A DNA stretch of 64,000 nucleotides from Cervus elaphus. Taxonomy: Eukaryota > Chordata > Mammalia > Artiodactyla > Cervidae. The stretch lies in the NCBI RefSeq assembly GCF_910594005.1, contig NC_057819.1, positions 130,313,669 to 130,377,668 of the forward strand, written 5' to 3'. A program made the translations under genes and the position numbers. Below, piece after piece: positions 9,670-20,524 of the stretch (its first letter is position 1; each line of letters starts with the position of its first letter). The notes below the pieces were generated by a model. It had not been told where the DNA came from, did no database searches, and saw nothing but the letters and a program-made list of their open reading frames with translations.

Positions 9670-10690
9670 ATCAATTTTTTTTTTTTTTTTACTGAAGTCT
9701 GGTTGATTTACAATGTTGTGCTAACTTCTGGCATAAAACAAAGTGATCCACAAATAATTTTTTTTCAGATTCTTTTCCACTTTATCACAAGATATTGAAT
9801 ACAGTTTTCTGTGCTATACAGAAGATCCTTATTGTTCATCTATTTTATATATAGTAATGTGTATCTGCTAACTCCAAACTCCTAACTGATCCTTCCCCCC
9901 ACTTTCCCCTTTAACCATAAATAATTTCCCCGGAAACCATAAATAGCTTTGCAAATCTGTGAGTCTGTTTTTGTTTTGAGAATAAGTTCATTTGTATCAT
10001 TTTTTTAGGTTTCACATATAAGTGATAATATATGTTATCACATGTTATGATATTTTATGATGTCAAATAACATTGTATCATGTATGTTATGATATCAAAT
10101 AGCATATGTTATTTGTCTCATTCTGACTTACTTCACTTACTATTACCATCTCTAGGTCCATCCATCTTGCTGCAAATGGCACTATTTCCATCTTTTTTAT
10201 GGCTGAGTAGTACTCCATTGGAATTTCCCTGGTGGAGCTCGTGGTAAGAAAGCCACCTGCCGATGCAGCAGACATAGGAGACGTGTTTGATCCCTGGGTC
10301 AGGAAGATCCCCTGAGGGCATGGCAAACCACTCCAGTATTCTTGCCTGGAGAATCCCATGGACAGAACAGCCTGGTGGGCTATAGTCCATGGGGTTGCAA
10401 AGAGTCAGACAGAATTGAGAAGACTCAGTAAATATTCCGTTATGTATATGTACCATATCTTCTTCATACATTCATCGGTTGAAATCTTTTAGGTTGCTTC
10501 TATGTCTTGGCTATTGTAAGCAGTGCTGTGATGAACACGGGGGTGCTTGTATCTTTTCCAATTAGAGTTTTTGCAGATATATGCCAGGAGTGGGATTGCA
10601 GGATTATATGGTAGCTCTGTGTTTAGTTTTTTGAGAAACTTCCATACTGTTTTCCATAGTGGCTGCACCAATTTATATTCCTACCAATGG
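9670..10690 (-). repeat. L1 3' region, antisense, with nested SINE
   Basis: Reverse complement of a ruminant L1 3' end: T-rich start, 'ctggttgatttacaatgttg', 'gctatacagaagatcc', 'tatatatagtaatgtgtatc', 'ttcacatataagtgataa', then 'tggctattgtaagcagtgct' and 'gtggctgcaccaatttatat' past the SINE. The stretch 10025-10110 carries extra TATGTTATGATATCA-like internal duplications absent from sister copies in this window. Confidence 0.9.
10221..10428 (+). repeat. Bov-tA SINE nested in L1
   Basis: It interrupts the L1 exactly after 'tagtactccattg'; the L1 resumes at 'aatattccgttatgtatatg'. The head is irregular ('tttccctggtggagctcg', extra 'gcagacatagg'), and the Bov-A body is complete. Confidence 0.93.
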
Positions 10691-11394
10691 TGTAGAAGGC
10701 TTCCTTTCCTCCAAGTCATGTTATTAAGACAGGAATGAAGAATTTCTCTTCTCTCTTTAGTGTCTGTCTCAGTGCTCAGAACAAACCAGAGTCCCCTAAA
10801 GGTTTGTCCAGTCAATGCTCATTTTGTTAATTTTACAATGCAAATAACTAAGGCATTCTATTTTCAATTGTCACCTGTTAACATGTTTTGGCATAGATGA
10901 AGGAATGAATGTTTGCAGAGAAGGTTTTGTATCAAGGAGAGGTGGGACAGTGTGAAATTGCTGGTGTCTAGGAATGAGTGTAAAATCAGGAGTTAGAGCA
11001 AGCCCAGATCAGAAGGCAGTGATGGCAAGCCCAGATGTAGAGTGATTCACAATTGGCGCCTGCACTGTCCTGGCCCCTGTGGCCATGGTGGTCATCAGAG
11101 GGGCCCCTTCTAGGGCTATGCCAGTCCCCTAGAGGCCATCTAGAACACCCCCTTCCCTTCCTGGGCACTTTTCCACTTTCTCTTTCTTCTGAGTTAATAG
11201 GTATTTCCTCTGTTTCTCTTACTGACTTAAATGTCATAATTAATCACTCAAGCTTTTTAGGCAGCGGTCTTATCCCTGGGGCAGTCACCGTTGGGGTTAC
11301 AGCCATATGTCTTATCCCCAAGCACACCCCAACATGGATCTGCTGGTCCATTGGTCTCTCCAACCTCTTCCCAAGTTCTCATTCTGTTCTCCCC
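10691..11394. other. unannotated intergenic sequence
   Basis: No exon or repeat recognised. It includes a perfect octamer ATGCAAAT at 10838-10845 and a small imperfect local repeat, GCAAGCCCAGAT, near 10999 and 11026. Confidence 0.5.
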
Positions 11395-11690
11395 AGAGTA
11401 TTACCATCACTGAGTGTCTCCTTGTGCCAGGCCCCACGTATTATGTATGTGTTCAGTCATGTATGACTCTTTAAGACCTTGTAGACTATAGCCCCCACCA
11501 GGCTCCTCTGTCCATGGGATTCTCCAGGCAAGAATACTGGAGTGGGTTGCCATTTCCTCATCCAAGGGATCTTCCCAACTCAGGGATCGAACCCAGGTCT
11601 CCAGGAAAGCCCCATAAACTGAGGTCTCGCACTCAGTAAGTAGTTGAGTCGGAATCCAGACATTCTTTCAGCTACACCGCACTGTCTTGC
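11395..11690 (-). repeat. MIR SINE, antisense, split by Bov-tA
   Basis: The left part ('actgagtgtctccttgtgcc') and right part ('gcactcagtaagtag', 'gagtcggaatccagacattc') are consecutive pieces of an antisense MIR once the Bov-tA at 11449-11610 is removed. Confidence 0.5.
11449..11610 (-). repeat. Bov-tA SINE, antisense, head truncated
   Basis: Antisense Bov-A body ('ctccaggcaagaatactgg') followed by the antisense head up to 'gatcgaacccaggtctcc', then lost. Confidence 0.93.
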
Positions 11691-12144
11691 CCTTTGCTGT
11701 TTCCACCAAAGCCACAAAATGATCACGACAATCACATCTCACTCAGGTCTGTTATCCACTTTTATTCACAGGTTCGCCCATCCCTGCTCCCCCGGTCCCA
11801 CCCCATCCCCAGCCTCTGGCCAATCATGTCAGGCCTCTGCTCTCCTGCACAGTTGTTAAGGCGTAGCAGTCATTTTCAATGGCTTTTCTGGCCATCTTCC
11901 AACATGAATGTGAAAGTTTCATTCATTCCAAGAGTGGAGCTGACATTGTACAATGAAACATGGGAAGAGGGATTTGATAACATTTTGATATCAATGGGCG
12001 AGAGTTACTTGGATGGAGAGAAAGTCTTGATCTTAGGGGTCCATAGCATTTTTCCACTCATTCTTCACTCATTCACTCAAAGAAAAAAAAAAAGTTCAAG
12101 TTCAAATGAAAACCAAAAACTCTCAGAGTAGGGGATCAATCACC
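11691..12144. other. unannotated intergenic sequence
   Basis: No repeat or exon recognised. A frame running about 11694-12131 has no Pfam-like features and ends in an A tract. Confidence 0.5.
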
Positions 12145-12345
12145 TTTTTTTATTGTTGTTTTTATTAGATTTTATATTTTATTTGTAAAATTTTAATTGA
12201 TAGATAATTATAATATTGTGACAATTTATGCCATACATCAACATGAATCAGCCATAGGCATACATATGTCCCCTTCCTCCTGAATTCCCACTCCCACCTC
12301 CCTCCCCAGACACACCCTTTCCTTGAATTTAAAAATACATGCAAA
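12145..12345 (-). repeat. L1 3' end fragment, antisense
   Basis: T-rich start, then 'ttaattgatagataattata', 'gccatacatcaacatgaat' and 'gccataggcatacatatgtc', matching the antisense L1 3' UTR. An octamer at 12338-12345 lies at its edge. Confidence 0.8.
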
Positions 12346-12364
12346 TTCAAGGTGGTAACAGTCT

Positions 12365-12465
12365 AGTATTTTGAAAACATTGACTTTGAACAAAAGCACA
12401 GGTTTGACGACATTCACAATTGCATGAATGCACCAGGGCTTCCCTGGTGGCTCAGTGTTAAAGAA
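12365..12465 (+). repeat. long direct duplication, left copy
   Basis: 101 bp matching 13010-13135 (right copy) almost base for base, apart from a 22-25-bp internal insertion in the right copy and a few substitutions. It includes unique sequence ('tattttgaaaacattgac', 'aaaagcacaggtttgac') plus the first bases of a Bov-tA, with a shared non-consensus 'cagtgttaaagaa'. The two copies flank a Bov-B insertion. Confidence 0.9.
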
Positions 12466-12467
12466 GA
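12437..12467 (+). repeat. Bov-tA head stub (part of left duplication)
   Basis: Only the first ~30 bp of a Bov-tA ('ggcttccctggtggctcag') survive before the sequence changes abruptly to Bov-B. The same SINE continues intact at 13106. Confidence 0.9.
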
Positions 12468-12996
12468 TGATTGCCTCTTGGCAGGAAAGCATGACAAGCC
12501 TACACAGTGTGTTGAAAAGCAAAGACACTACTTGGCTGACAAAGGTCTATATAGTCAAGGCTATGGTCTTCCCAGTGGCCACGTACAGTTGAGAGCTGGA
12601 CTGTGAAGAAGGCAGAGGGCCAAAGACGTGATGCCTTCAAACTGTGGTGCTGGAGAAAACTCCTGAGAGTCCCTTGGACTGCAAGATCAAACCAGTCAAT
12701 CTTAAAGGAAACCAACCCTGAATATCCGTTGCAAGGACTGATGCTGAAGCTGAAGCTCCAGTATTTTGGTTACCTGGTACCAAGAGTCAACTCATTGGAA
12801 AAGTCCCTGGTGTTGGGAACGATTGAGGGCAGAAGGAGAAGAGGGTATCAGAGGATGAGATGGCTGGATGGCATCACTGACTCAATGGACACGAACTTGG
12901 GCAAACTTTGGGAGATGGTGAGGGACCAGGAGGCCTGGTGTGCTGCAGTTCATGGGGTCTCAAGAGTCAGAGACGACTGGGCCATTGAACAAAACA
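12468..12996 (+). pseudogene. Bov-B LINE 3' end (RT ORF C-terminus)
   Basis: Sense Bov-B. The frame at 12603-13082 shows KLWCWRKLLRVPWTAR, LKLKLQYFGYL, EKSLVLGTIEGRRRR and QRMRWLDGITDSMD, the conserved C-terminal block of the RTE protein. Upstream 'ttggcaggaaagcatgaca' also belongs to Bov-B. The RT catalytic domain is missing, so it is a dead 5'-truncated copy. It sits inside a Bov-tA, between two copies of a >100-bp direct repeat. Confidence 0.93.
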
Positions 12997-13009
12997 AGCA
13001 AACAATTTG

Positions 13010-13135
13010 GTATTTTGAAAACATTGACATTGAACAAAAGCACAGGTTTGACAACATTCATTGCATGAATTGCATGCAATGATTCATGATTGCATGAATG
13101 TACCAGGGCTTCCCTGCTGTCTCAGTGTTAAAGAA
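13010..13135 (+). repeat. long direct duplication, right copy
   Basis: Right-hand copy of 12365-12465, 126 bp because of an extra internal segment rich in TTGCATGAA/TGCATGCAAT near 13060-13088. It runs into the complete Bov-tA that begins at 13106. Confidence 0.9.
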
Positions 13136-13313
13136 CCCGCCTGCAAATGCAGGAGACCATGAGTTTGATCCCTGGGTCAGGAAGATCCCCTGGAGAAGGA
13201 AATGGCAACTCACTCCAGTATTCCTACCTGGGAAATCCCATGGACAGAAGAGCCTTGTGGGCTACAGTCCATGGGGTTGCAAAGAGTCAGACACGACTTA
13301 AGGACTAAACAAC
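13106..13313 (+). repeat. Bov-tA SINE (complete)
   Basis: Complete element with the same 'cagtgttaaagaa' variant as the stub at 12437, so the two heads are copies of one insertion rather than independent events. Confidence 0.95.
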
Positions 13314-13670
13314 GACAGCAAAGACTGCAGTGATTTCACATGTGGCTCACATGCAGTTAAGTCAAAACTCGGAATTTAGGGCACTTCAAAAACGGGGTCA
13401 CATCTTGTGATCAGCTCTGGCCATAAAAAGAAATCTCCCCAGATCAGTGGTCCTGCTACTGCCCTGGGTCTCGGGGAGTCTCAGCTATTATCCGAGAGGA
13501 ATTCCAAGGCTTGGTTGGGGCTGAGGGATCAGAGTGAAGCTTTTCAGGATTCCAGCATGAAATGCTTTACCACCCAGAAGCAGCGACAGCCAAATCTGAG
13601 CTCTCAAATCCCAGACTGAACCTCTGTGGTGCCTGCAAGGCATCCCAGCCTTGCCCTGGGTCTGTCTTTG
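13314..13670. other. unannotated intergenic sequence
   Basis: No repeat, exon or RNA gene recognised. Confidence 0.5.
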
Positions 13671-13876
13671 TGCGCATGCTCAGTTGCTAAGTCGTGCCTG
13701 ACCCTTTGCAACCCCATGAACCATAACCCACCGGGCTCCTCTGTCCATGGGATTCTCCAGGCAAGAATACTGGAGTGGTTGCCGTTTCCTTCTCCAGGGG
13801 GTCTTCCCAACCCCAGGATCAAACCTACGTCTGTGTTGGCAGGCGGATTCTTTACCACTGAGCCCCAGGGAAGCCC
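13671..13876 (-). repeat. Bov-tA SINE, antisense
   Basis: Complete antisense copy from 'gctcagttgctaagtcgtg' to 'accactgagccccagggaa'. Confidence 0.95.
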
Positions 13877-13895
13877 AGGGTCCCTTTCTGTTGTT

Positions 13896-14145
13896 GTTAT
13901 TCGTTGTTTAGCGGCTAAGTCGTGTCCAGCTCTTTGCAACACCATGGACTGCAGCAAGCCAGGCCTCCCTGTCCTTTGCTATCTTCCCGAGCTTGCTCAA
14001 ATTCATGTCCATTGAGTGGATGATGCCATCCAACCATCTCATCCTCTGTCGCCCCTTTCTCCTCTTGCCCTCAATCTTTCCCAGCATCAGGGTCTTTCCC
14101 AGGGAGTCAGCTCTTTGCATCACACGGTCAAAGTCCTGGAGCTTC
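13896..14145 (-). pseudogene. Bov-B LINE 3' fragment, antisense
   Basis: Minus-strand frame (13908-14246) reads DRVMQRADSLGKTLMLGKIEGKR and RQRMRWLDGIIHSMD in order, then VAKSWTRLSR, the Bov-B C-terminus. It starts with the antisense 3' end ('gttgtttagcggctaag'). Confidence 0.92.
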
Positions 14146-14586
14146 ACCTCAGGGCTCCTCTTCACTCCCCACAGACACACACCTGCACGGCCTCCTCTGT
14201 CCCGCTGCTCTGGGAGTGTCAGGAGCCCCTTGGCAAACGCTCCCACCCTGCCGGGTCAGGGCTCTCTGGGCACCAGGCCGGCCGATGGAGGTGGAGTGGC
14301 CTCCAGGCCCCCGTGGGAGGGGCGGGGGGCCCGTGTGGACGTGGCCGGCTCCTTGTTCCTCAGCCTCAGAGAGCTCTGCTGGTCCCTGGGTGTGACACAA
14401 CGTGAGCAGCTTCGGGGTGAGCTCTGTTCTCCCGTGACAGCTGCCTTGGTCTCTAGCGGGACCTGTCTGAGCCCACTGTACTCTCCATGTGTGGCCAGCT
14501 GCTGCGGCCTTAACTCTTTCTTACCCACCCCTGTGGGCCCTGCCCTTGCCCGCTGCTTCCTCAAAATGCCAGCTCTTCCAATGACC
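14146..14586. other. GC-rich unannotated sequence
   Basis: GC-rich, with scattered CpGs and G-runs near 14313-14330. Frames on both strands are open by composition. No family signature seen. Confidence 0.45.
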
Positions 14587-14920
14587 TTTCTGGGGCTTTC
14601 TCTGGTGATTCGGTGGGTGGCAATCCACCTGTCCATGTAGGGGACGTGGGTTCGATCCCTGGTCCAGGAAGACCCCACGTGCTGAGGATCAACTCAGCCT
14701 GGGCCCTGCAACTATTTAGCCTGTGCTCTAGAGCCCAGGAGCCGCAACTACTGAGTCCACACTCCACAAGTACTGAGGACCAAGCGCCCCAGAGCACGTG
14801 CTTCGCAGCGAGGGAAGCCCAAGGACCACAACTGGAGAGTTGCCCACATTTGCGGCAACTAGCGAAAAGCCTGCAGCCGTGAAGACTCAGTCCAGCCAAT
14901 AACAAATATTTTTAAAAATT
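14587..14920 (+). repeat. CHR-1-type long tRNA SINE
   Basis: Head 'ggctttctctggtgattcgg', B box 'ggttcgatccc', then 'aggaagaccccacgtgctg' and the long CHR body ('gccgcaactactgagtcc', 'aaagcctgcagccgtgaaga'), ending A-rich. It differs from Bov-tA by lacking the Bov-A monomer. Confidence 0.85.
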
Positions 14921-15579
14921 GCCTTTCTGGGCTAGGGGATGGCTTGGTGTCAAGGGGGGGAGGAACACGTGGCGCCCCACAGCGTGGATGCTCTGGGACC
15001 ATCAGGAGTGTCCCCAGCCTGCTAGGTCTCACTTTGTTGGCAGCAAAGGCCATCTGGCTTGAGTCTGGCACAGAATCTGACCAGTCGCCTCTCTACAGGT
15101 ATTTGGGGAGATTTGTTCCCACCTGGCAGAAGCGACTGGAGGCAGGCGGATAGGAATTTTAAATCCCTGCTCACACCCTGAGGGTTATTCGGCTTTAAAA
15201 CCGGAGGTGATCAGGTCAGGGAATCCAAGGAGAAGTCCAGCAAGGGAAATCATCAGAGCTCTGGGTTTGGAGGCAGGCGGACCATCGATGGGGCTGCGGT
15301 GTCAACATTCGATCTCGGGCAAGTTGCTTCACTTCCCCAGGCCAAGGTTCATCCTCACAGATGCCGATGGTTGTGACAGGGTGGAAGTCAGGGTCCACCG
15401 CTGCCGCTGCAGTGCCGGAAACTTGCTCCAGAGAGAAGATACCGAGGCTCCAGGAAGCTTGGAAGAGGTGAAAGCTGGGAATGTCTTGTAAATAAAATGA
15501 TTACCCAGTTTCTATTTGGCTCTGAGCTAAGAAGGCAGCCAAAGGGAGGTTGCTAAACTCAGTCTTGCCAAATCAATTG
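14921..15579. other. unannotated sequence with a possible MIR
   Basis: Mostly unique. Around 15255-15480 a MIR-like sense pattern ('gctctgggtttggaggcagg', 'tcgggcaagttgcttcactt') is visible at high divergence. No exon recognised. Confidence 0.45.
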
Positions 15580-16118
15580 TTGCTGTTCAGTCACTCAGTC
15601 GTGTCTGACTCTTTTCGACCCCATGTGCACACCAGACTCCTCTGTCCTCCACCATCTCCCAGAGTTTGCTCAGACTCATGTCCGTTGAGTTGGTGATATT
15701 ATCTTACTGTTTCATCCTCTGCTGCTTCCTCCTCTTTTTTGCCCTCAGTCTTTCCCAGCATCAGGGTCTTTTCTGATGAGGCAGCTCTTCCCATCAGGTG
15801 GCCAAAGTATTGGAGCTTCAGCTTCAGCATCAGTACTTTCAATGAATAGTCAGAGTTGATTTCCGTCAGGATGGACTGGTTTGATCTCCTTGCTGTCCAA
15901 GGGACTCTCAAGAGTCTTCTCCAGCACCACAATTTGAAAGCATCAATTCTTTGGCCTTCAGCCTTCTTTATGGACTGACTCTCACATCCATACATGACTA
16001 CTGGAAAACCATAGCTTTTGACTATGGGGACCTTTGTTGGCAAGGTGATGTCTCTGCTTTTTAATACACTGTCTAGTTTTGTCATAGCTTTCCTTCCAAG
16101 GAGCGAGAGTTGAGCCCC
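15580..16118 (-). pseudogene. Bov-B LINE 3' fragment, antisense
   Basis: Minus-strand frame within 15699-16388 contains LLGRKAMTKLDSVLKSRDI, MYGCESQSIKKAEGQRIDAF, KLWCWRRLLRVPWTARRSN and LKLKLQYFGHLMGRA in order, a longer Bov-B C-terminal stretch than its neighbours. The end of the frame is shifted ('KKEEEAAEDE' replaces the basic block). The catalytic domain is missing. Confidence 0.94.
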
Positions 16119-16435
16119 AGCAATGCATTGGTCCTGAGAATAACAGAGATGACTGAAATGGAGAGAGATGTGGGGGTTGTGGGGTGGGGAATGCATGGCT
16201 TGGACTCGCGGTTGCAAACATAGAAACCCGAGTCTAATTGGTGTACATAAAAAGGGAGAGTGAAAGGATACAGGTGGGTCTCGTGGGATCCGAGGAAGAG
16301 TCTCCAGCCATGCGCCTGGCAGTGCAGGGATGTAGCCTGGCTTCAGAAACAATCCAGACAAGAGAGTCAAGTGAGGGGCCATCTCCACTTAAATGCCACG
16401 CTCGCTAAACCAAAGAGGAAAGAAGAGTTTGCGGT
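16119..16435. other. unannotated sequence
   Basis: No exon or repeat recognised between the Bov-B and the next SINE. Confidence 0.45.
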
Positions 16436-16645
16436 GTGTGCGTGCTAAGTCATTTCAATCGTGTTCAACTCTTTGCGATCCTTTGGACCATAGCCCGCCA
16501 GGCTCCTCTGTCCATGGGGTTCTCCAGGCAAGAATACTGGAGTGGGTTGCCGTGCCCTCCTCCAGGGGATCTTCCAGATCCAGGGATTGAACCTGTGTCT
16601 CCCAGTCTCCTGCACTGGCAGGGGGCTTCTTTACCACTAGCACCA
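16436..16645 (-). repeat. Bov-tA SINE, antisense
   Basis: Antisense from 'cgtgctaagtcatttcaat' through 'ctccaggcaagaatactgg' to 'cttctttaccactagcac'. Confidence 0.95.
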
Positions 16646-17229
16646 GTTAATGGTAAAAAAAAGGCCCCAGTTTTTGGAGATTCAGCTATCATTTCTACTA
16701 CGGTTAAGACTTTAAACACTTTTCAGTATTCAACAAAACAGCATGTTTTGATTGCCTTCTGCAAGCAGCAAACCCCGATAGGTGTTGGCAACTGAGCGCA
16801 GAAATCCTCGTCTTGACCTCTGTGGCTTCGGCAACGACAGAGCAGCCGCCTGAAAGCGTAGAGCAGCAGGCCGAATCAGTCCTCCAGCTGCTGCGGGCCG
16901 CGTGTGGAGAGTGGCGTGTTACAAGACTCCTGATGTGCACCTAGAATTTGAATGATTCAAATGACCGAATTTCAAAGCACCTACGTAGGAACATGTTATT
17001 TCCATTTTGTAAAAAGTAGGAGTCACTGAGAGGTTTCTTTTCTCCCTTCCTATGTTTATGTTTGGTGATGATCATTGGGTGGAAATTATGTCCACCTAGT
17101 CTATTGAGCTGTGATAAAACTCCAGTTAATATTTGACTATTGGCTTCCTGTTACACACACAAAATCAAATAGCGAAGAATATACTACAATATAGGTTGAG
17201 TCTTCTCCTTTGCTCTCTCAAGCTTTGGC
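16646..17229. other. unannotated intergenic sequence
   Basis: No repeat or exon recognised. Moderately AT-rich toward its right end. Confidence 0.5.
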
Positions 17230-18415
17230 GTCGCTACCCTTTTATTTTTAAGTTTTTCATTTTATGTTTTCATTGGAGTGGAATTCTTTACAGTGCTACG
17301 TTAGTTCCTGCCGTGCAGGGAAGTGAATCAGCTATAGGCGCGCCTATGTCCCCTCTCTCTCCAGCTACCCCCACCCCCGACCCCCACAGCTCTAGGTCAT
17401 CACAGAGCCCCGAGCTCTCCCTGCCCCTCACAGCAGCTTCCCTCCCGCTCTCTGCATTTCACACGGTAGGGTACACACGTCAGTGCTTCTCCCCAGTTCA
17501 TCCCACCCCGCCCCCCGCCTCCCCCGTGCTCACTTGTCCATTCTCTATGTCTGTGTCTCTCTTCCTACCCTGCAAATACATTCATTTGTAGCATTTTTCT
17601 ATATTCCATACACACGCATTAACATGTGATCTTTGTTTTCCGGTTTCTGACTTGCTTCGCTCTGTATGACAGACTCCGAGTCCATCCGTGTCACTCGGTT
17701 CAGTTCAGTCACTCAGTTGTGTCCGACTCTTTGCGACCCCATGGACTGCAGCACCCCAGGCCTCCCTGTCCATCACCAACTCCTGGAGGTTACTCAAACT
17801 CAGGTCCCTCAAGTCGGTGATGCCATCCAACCATCTCATCCTCTGTTGTCCCCTTCTCCTCCTACCCTCAATCTTTCCCAGCATCAGGGTCTTTTCCAAT
17901 GAATCAGCTCTTCACATCAGGTGTCCAAAGTATTGGAGTTTCAGCGTCAGCATCAGTCCTTCCAATGAACACCCAGGACTGATTTCCTTTAGGATGGACT
18001 GGTTGGATCTCCTTGCTGTTCAAGGGACTCTCAAGAGTCCTCCCCAATACCACAGTTCAAAAGCATCAGTTCTTTGGCACTCAGCTTTCTTTACAGTCCA
18101 ACTCTCACATCCATACATGACCACTGGAAAAATCATAGCTTTGACTAGACCGACCTTTGTTGGCATCCATATCACTACGATGACCCCATTTCACCCCTTT
18201 TTATGGCTGAGTAATAGTCCTTTGTGAGTATGCACCATATCTTCTCTATCTATTCATCTGTTGGTGGACATTTTGGTTGCTCCCATGTCCTGGCTATTGT
18301 AAACAGTGCTGCGTCTTTTTGAATTACGGTTTTCTCAGAGTATGTGCCCAGGAGTGGGACTGCTGGCTCACATGGCAGTTCTACTCGTAGTTTTTTAAGT
18401 AAAACCTCAACTACC
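17230..18415 (-). repeat. L1 3' region, antisense, split by Bov-B
   Basis: Antisense L1 3' UTR ('tcattttatgttttcattgg', 'gaagtgaatcagctatagg', 'tgtctgtgtctctcttcc') to 17690, then again 18169-18415 ('tttatggctgagtaatagtc', 'ggctattgtaaacagtgctg', 'ggagtgggactgctgg'). The two parts join once the Bov-B between them is removed. Confidence 0.9.
17695..18168 (-). pseudogene. Bov-B LINE 3' fragment nested in L1
   Basis: Complete 3' block of Bov-B in antisense. The minus-strand frame at 17705-17899 gives EKTLMLGKIEGRRRRGQQ and MRWLDGITDLRDL then VAKSRTQLSD. It continues leftward through the KLWCW and 'ccatacatgaccactgg' regions. It landed in an existing L1, so it is the younger insertion. Confidence 0.94.
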
Positions 18416-18421
18416 CTTTTG

Positions 18422-18562
18422 TGGCTTCCCTGGAGGCTCAGACGATAAAGAATCTGCCTGCAAAGCAGGAGACCTGGGTTTGATCCCTGGGTCAGGAAGA
18501 TCCCCTGGAGAAGGGAATGGCTACCCACTCTAGTATTCTTACCTGGAGAATCCCATGGACAC
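18422..18562 (+). repeat. Bov-tA SINE, 3' truncated
   Basis: Intact tRNA-like head and half of the Bov-A body, stopping after 'gagaatcccatggacac'. Confidence 0.93.
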
Positions 18563-20302
18563 TTCTAAATAGATGCCTTTCTGCCTGTCAATGTAGAGGG
18601 TATGCTTACTTAGTCTGTCCTGACTGGAGAAAGTGGATGGTATTCCGGTTTGCTGTTCACTCTCCAAAGTGGTCAAGGGGGGCTCCGGTGACCTTCTGTC
18701 AAATATTCTGCCTCTTTCCATACCTTCTTGAGCAGATACCCAGCTGCCCATCTTCAAGGCTCTCTAGACTTGTAGGTGAAGTTAAAGAGGGAAGCAGAAA
18801 TGAACATATTGGAAAGAAAACAGAGCTTTGGCGTGTGGTGTCAACAATGACCAGAATACTACAATGCTCTGTGGAGAGGAAAGAGGCGTCTAGTCTCCAG
18901 GACAAAGCCCACCTGTTTGAACCTTAGCCCCCTCCCCCCAATTCCCCGTCTCACTGCCTGCTCCCCTTCAACCCTCAGCAGACTGATCTGATGGATCTCA
19001 TCAGTTCAAACTGAGTCCGCAAATACCTGTGTCCACCAGCCTGTCACTTACGGATATTTCCTGATCTCTTGCCTTTGGCTGGCTGCTGTCGCCATGGTAA
19101 CGGAGAGTGAGGGGGATGTGGGGCAGCTCGGTCCATTTGTCATCAGTTGCCACTGTTTTGTTCTGCCTGGTCTGTGCTCTCCGTTGAGTTCTGGGGGAGG
19201 CAAAGCAGAGTGGAGGGATCTGGCTGGAGGGTCGCGCCCACCCTCGGACAGTGAGGACAGGGCCATGTAGCCTCGGAAACTGCCTTCAGAGACGGCCCAG
19301 ACGTGGAGCTTATAACCAGCCTCTCACCTTCTCTGGGAGGATGATTTTTCTGTAACTCAAGATTTTATGTTTTAAGAGGGAGGGTGGTATCTATGTCAGC
19401 CTGAAGACCTTTACTTTTTGGTTGAATTAAGAAGGGAAATTTCCCACCTCCCCCACATAGAGAATAAGATCACCCCTTCCTTATTCTGGGTTGAGACTTT
19501 AAAAAAATTGTGATGAGGCTACTATTGTCTCATGGCTTTAAGCAGAGCGTGCAGATGTGTGTATCTTGTTTCATCTTTGACCGTCTCTGGATGCTATGCA
19601 TTCATGTTGAGAATTCACAAAAAGCCTTTCCCTGGGACAACTCTCCCCATTCCTTCCCCCTCCCCACCCGCCACCCCCAATCAGGCTTAAACAGTTCAAG
19701 CCAGGCCAGCTGGCTGGCAACATTCTTGGTTGGATCAGACCTAGGAGGCCCCTTCTCGCCACCGTTCTGGCCCGGGTGTACGCTGGGCTTCAAGCGTAGT
19801 GAAGACACAGATCAGGCTTGACGCAGGCCCAGGGCAAGCTGGACAGAGCCCTGTCTCACACCGTGATGGTCTCACCAGTGTGGTCAGCCTGATCGGCTGC
19901 TGCTCCGTGGTTTTCTATTGACCCCTTGGCATCCTTGCCAACATGTTCAGATCCCATCACACGGATGCGCCCTGCTCTTCCTTCCTCTCTGTACCATCCT
20001 CCATGGCTCTTTCGTCTCCCCCACTGTGAGCAAGTTGGTTTTCTCTAGGGACCTGTCTGGGCGCCCTTGTCCTCATGCTCTTCACTCCCTGCAATTTCAC
20101 TGCCTCCTGCAGGTTCTGAGGCTGCCTCTCCAACCTGCCTCCCAGGCAGATCTCAGTCCCGCACGGCCAGCCTGAGGACCAGCTCTGCATGAATGTTACA
20201 AGCAGACTCCTCAACCCAAATTCCACTTCCCCTTGAAATTTTCCTCTGTGTTCTTTGGTGTTATTAGCATCCCTGTTCTCCCAGATGCTCAGACTCAGAA
20301 GC
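18563..20302. other. unique repeat-poor stretch
   Basis: 1.7 kb with no recognised SINE, LINE or exon. Several frames of 60-140 codons overlap on both strands, none with a family signature. It includes T- and C-rich patches. Confidence 0.55.
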
Positions 20303-20358
20303 TTTGTATCATCTTAAATTGATACAAATTTATTTGTATCATCTTAAATTGATACAAA
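20303..20358. repeat. tandem duplicated hairpin
   Basis: A 26-bp unit occurs twice (20303-20328 and 20333-20358, offset 30 bp) without mismatch. Each copy is an inverted repeat, TTTGTATCA/TGATACAAA, with an 8-bp loop. Across the junction TGATACAAAT and ATTTGTATCA form a further 10-bp-arm palindrome. Confidence 0.95.
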
Positions 20359-20384
20359 AAAATTATCCCCATACTTTCCATCTG

Positions 20385-20508
20385 GAAGAGGAAATGGCAG
20401 CCCACTCCAGTATTCTTGCCTGGAGAATCCTATGGACAGAGGAGCCTGGCGGGCTATGGTCCATGGGGTTGAAAAGAGCTGGATATGTGTGAAGAAACTT
20501 AGCAAGCA
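20385..20508 (+). repeat. Bov-A monomer (headless Bov-tA)
   Basis: Begins at 'ggaagaggaaatggcagcc', so the tRNA head is missing. The body runs to 'gaagaaacttagcaag'. It lies directly beside the duplicated hairpin. Confidence 0.9.
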
Positions 20509-20524
20509 TACAATCCATGGCTCC

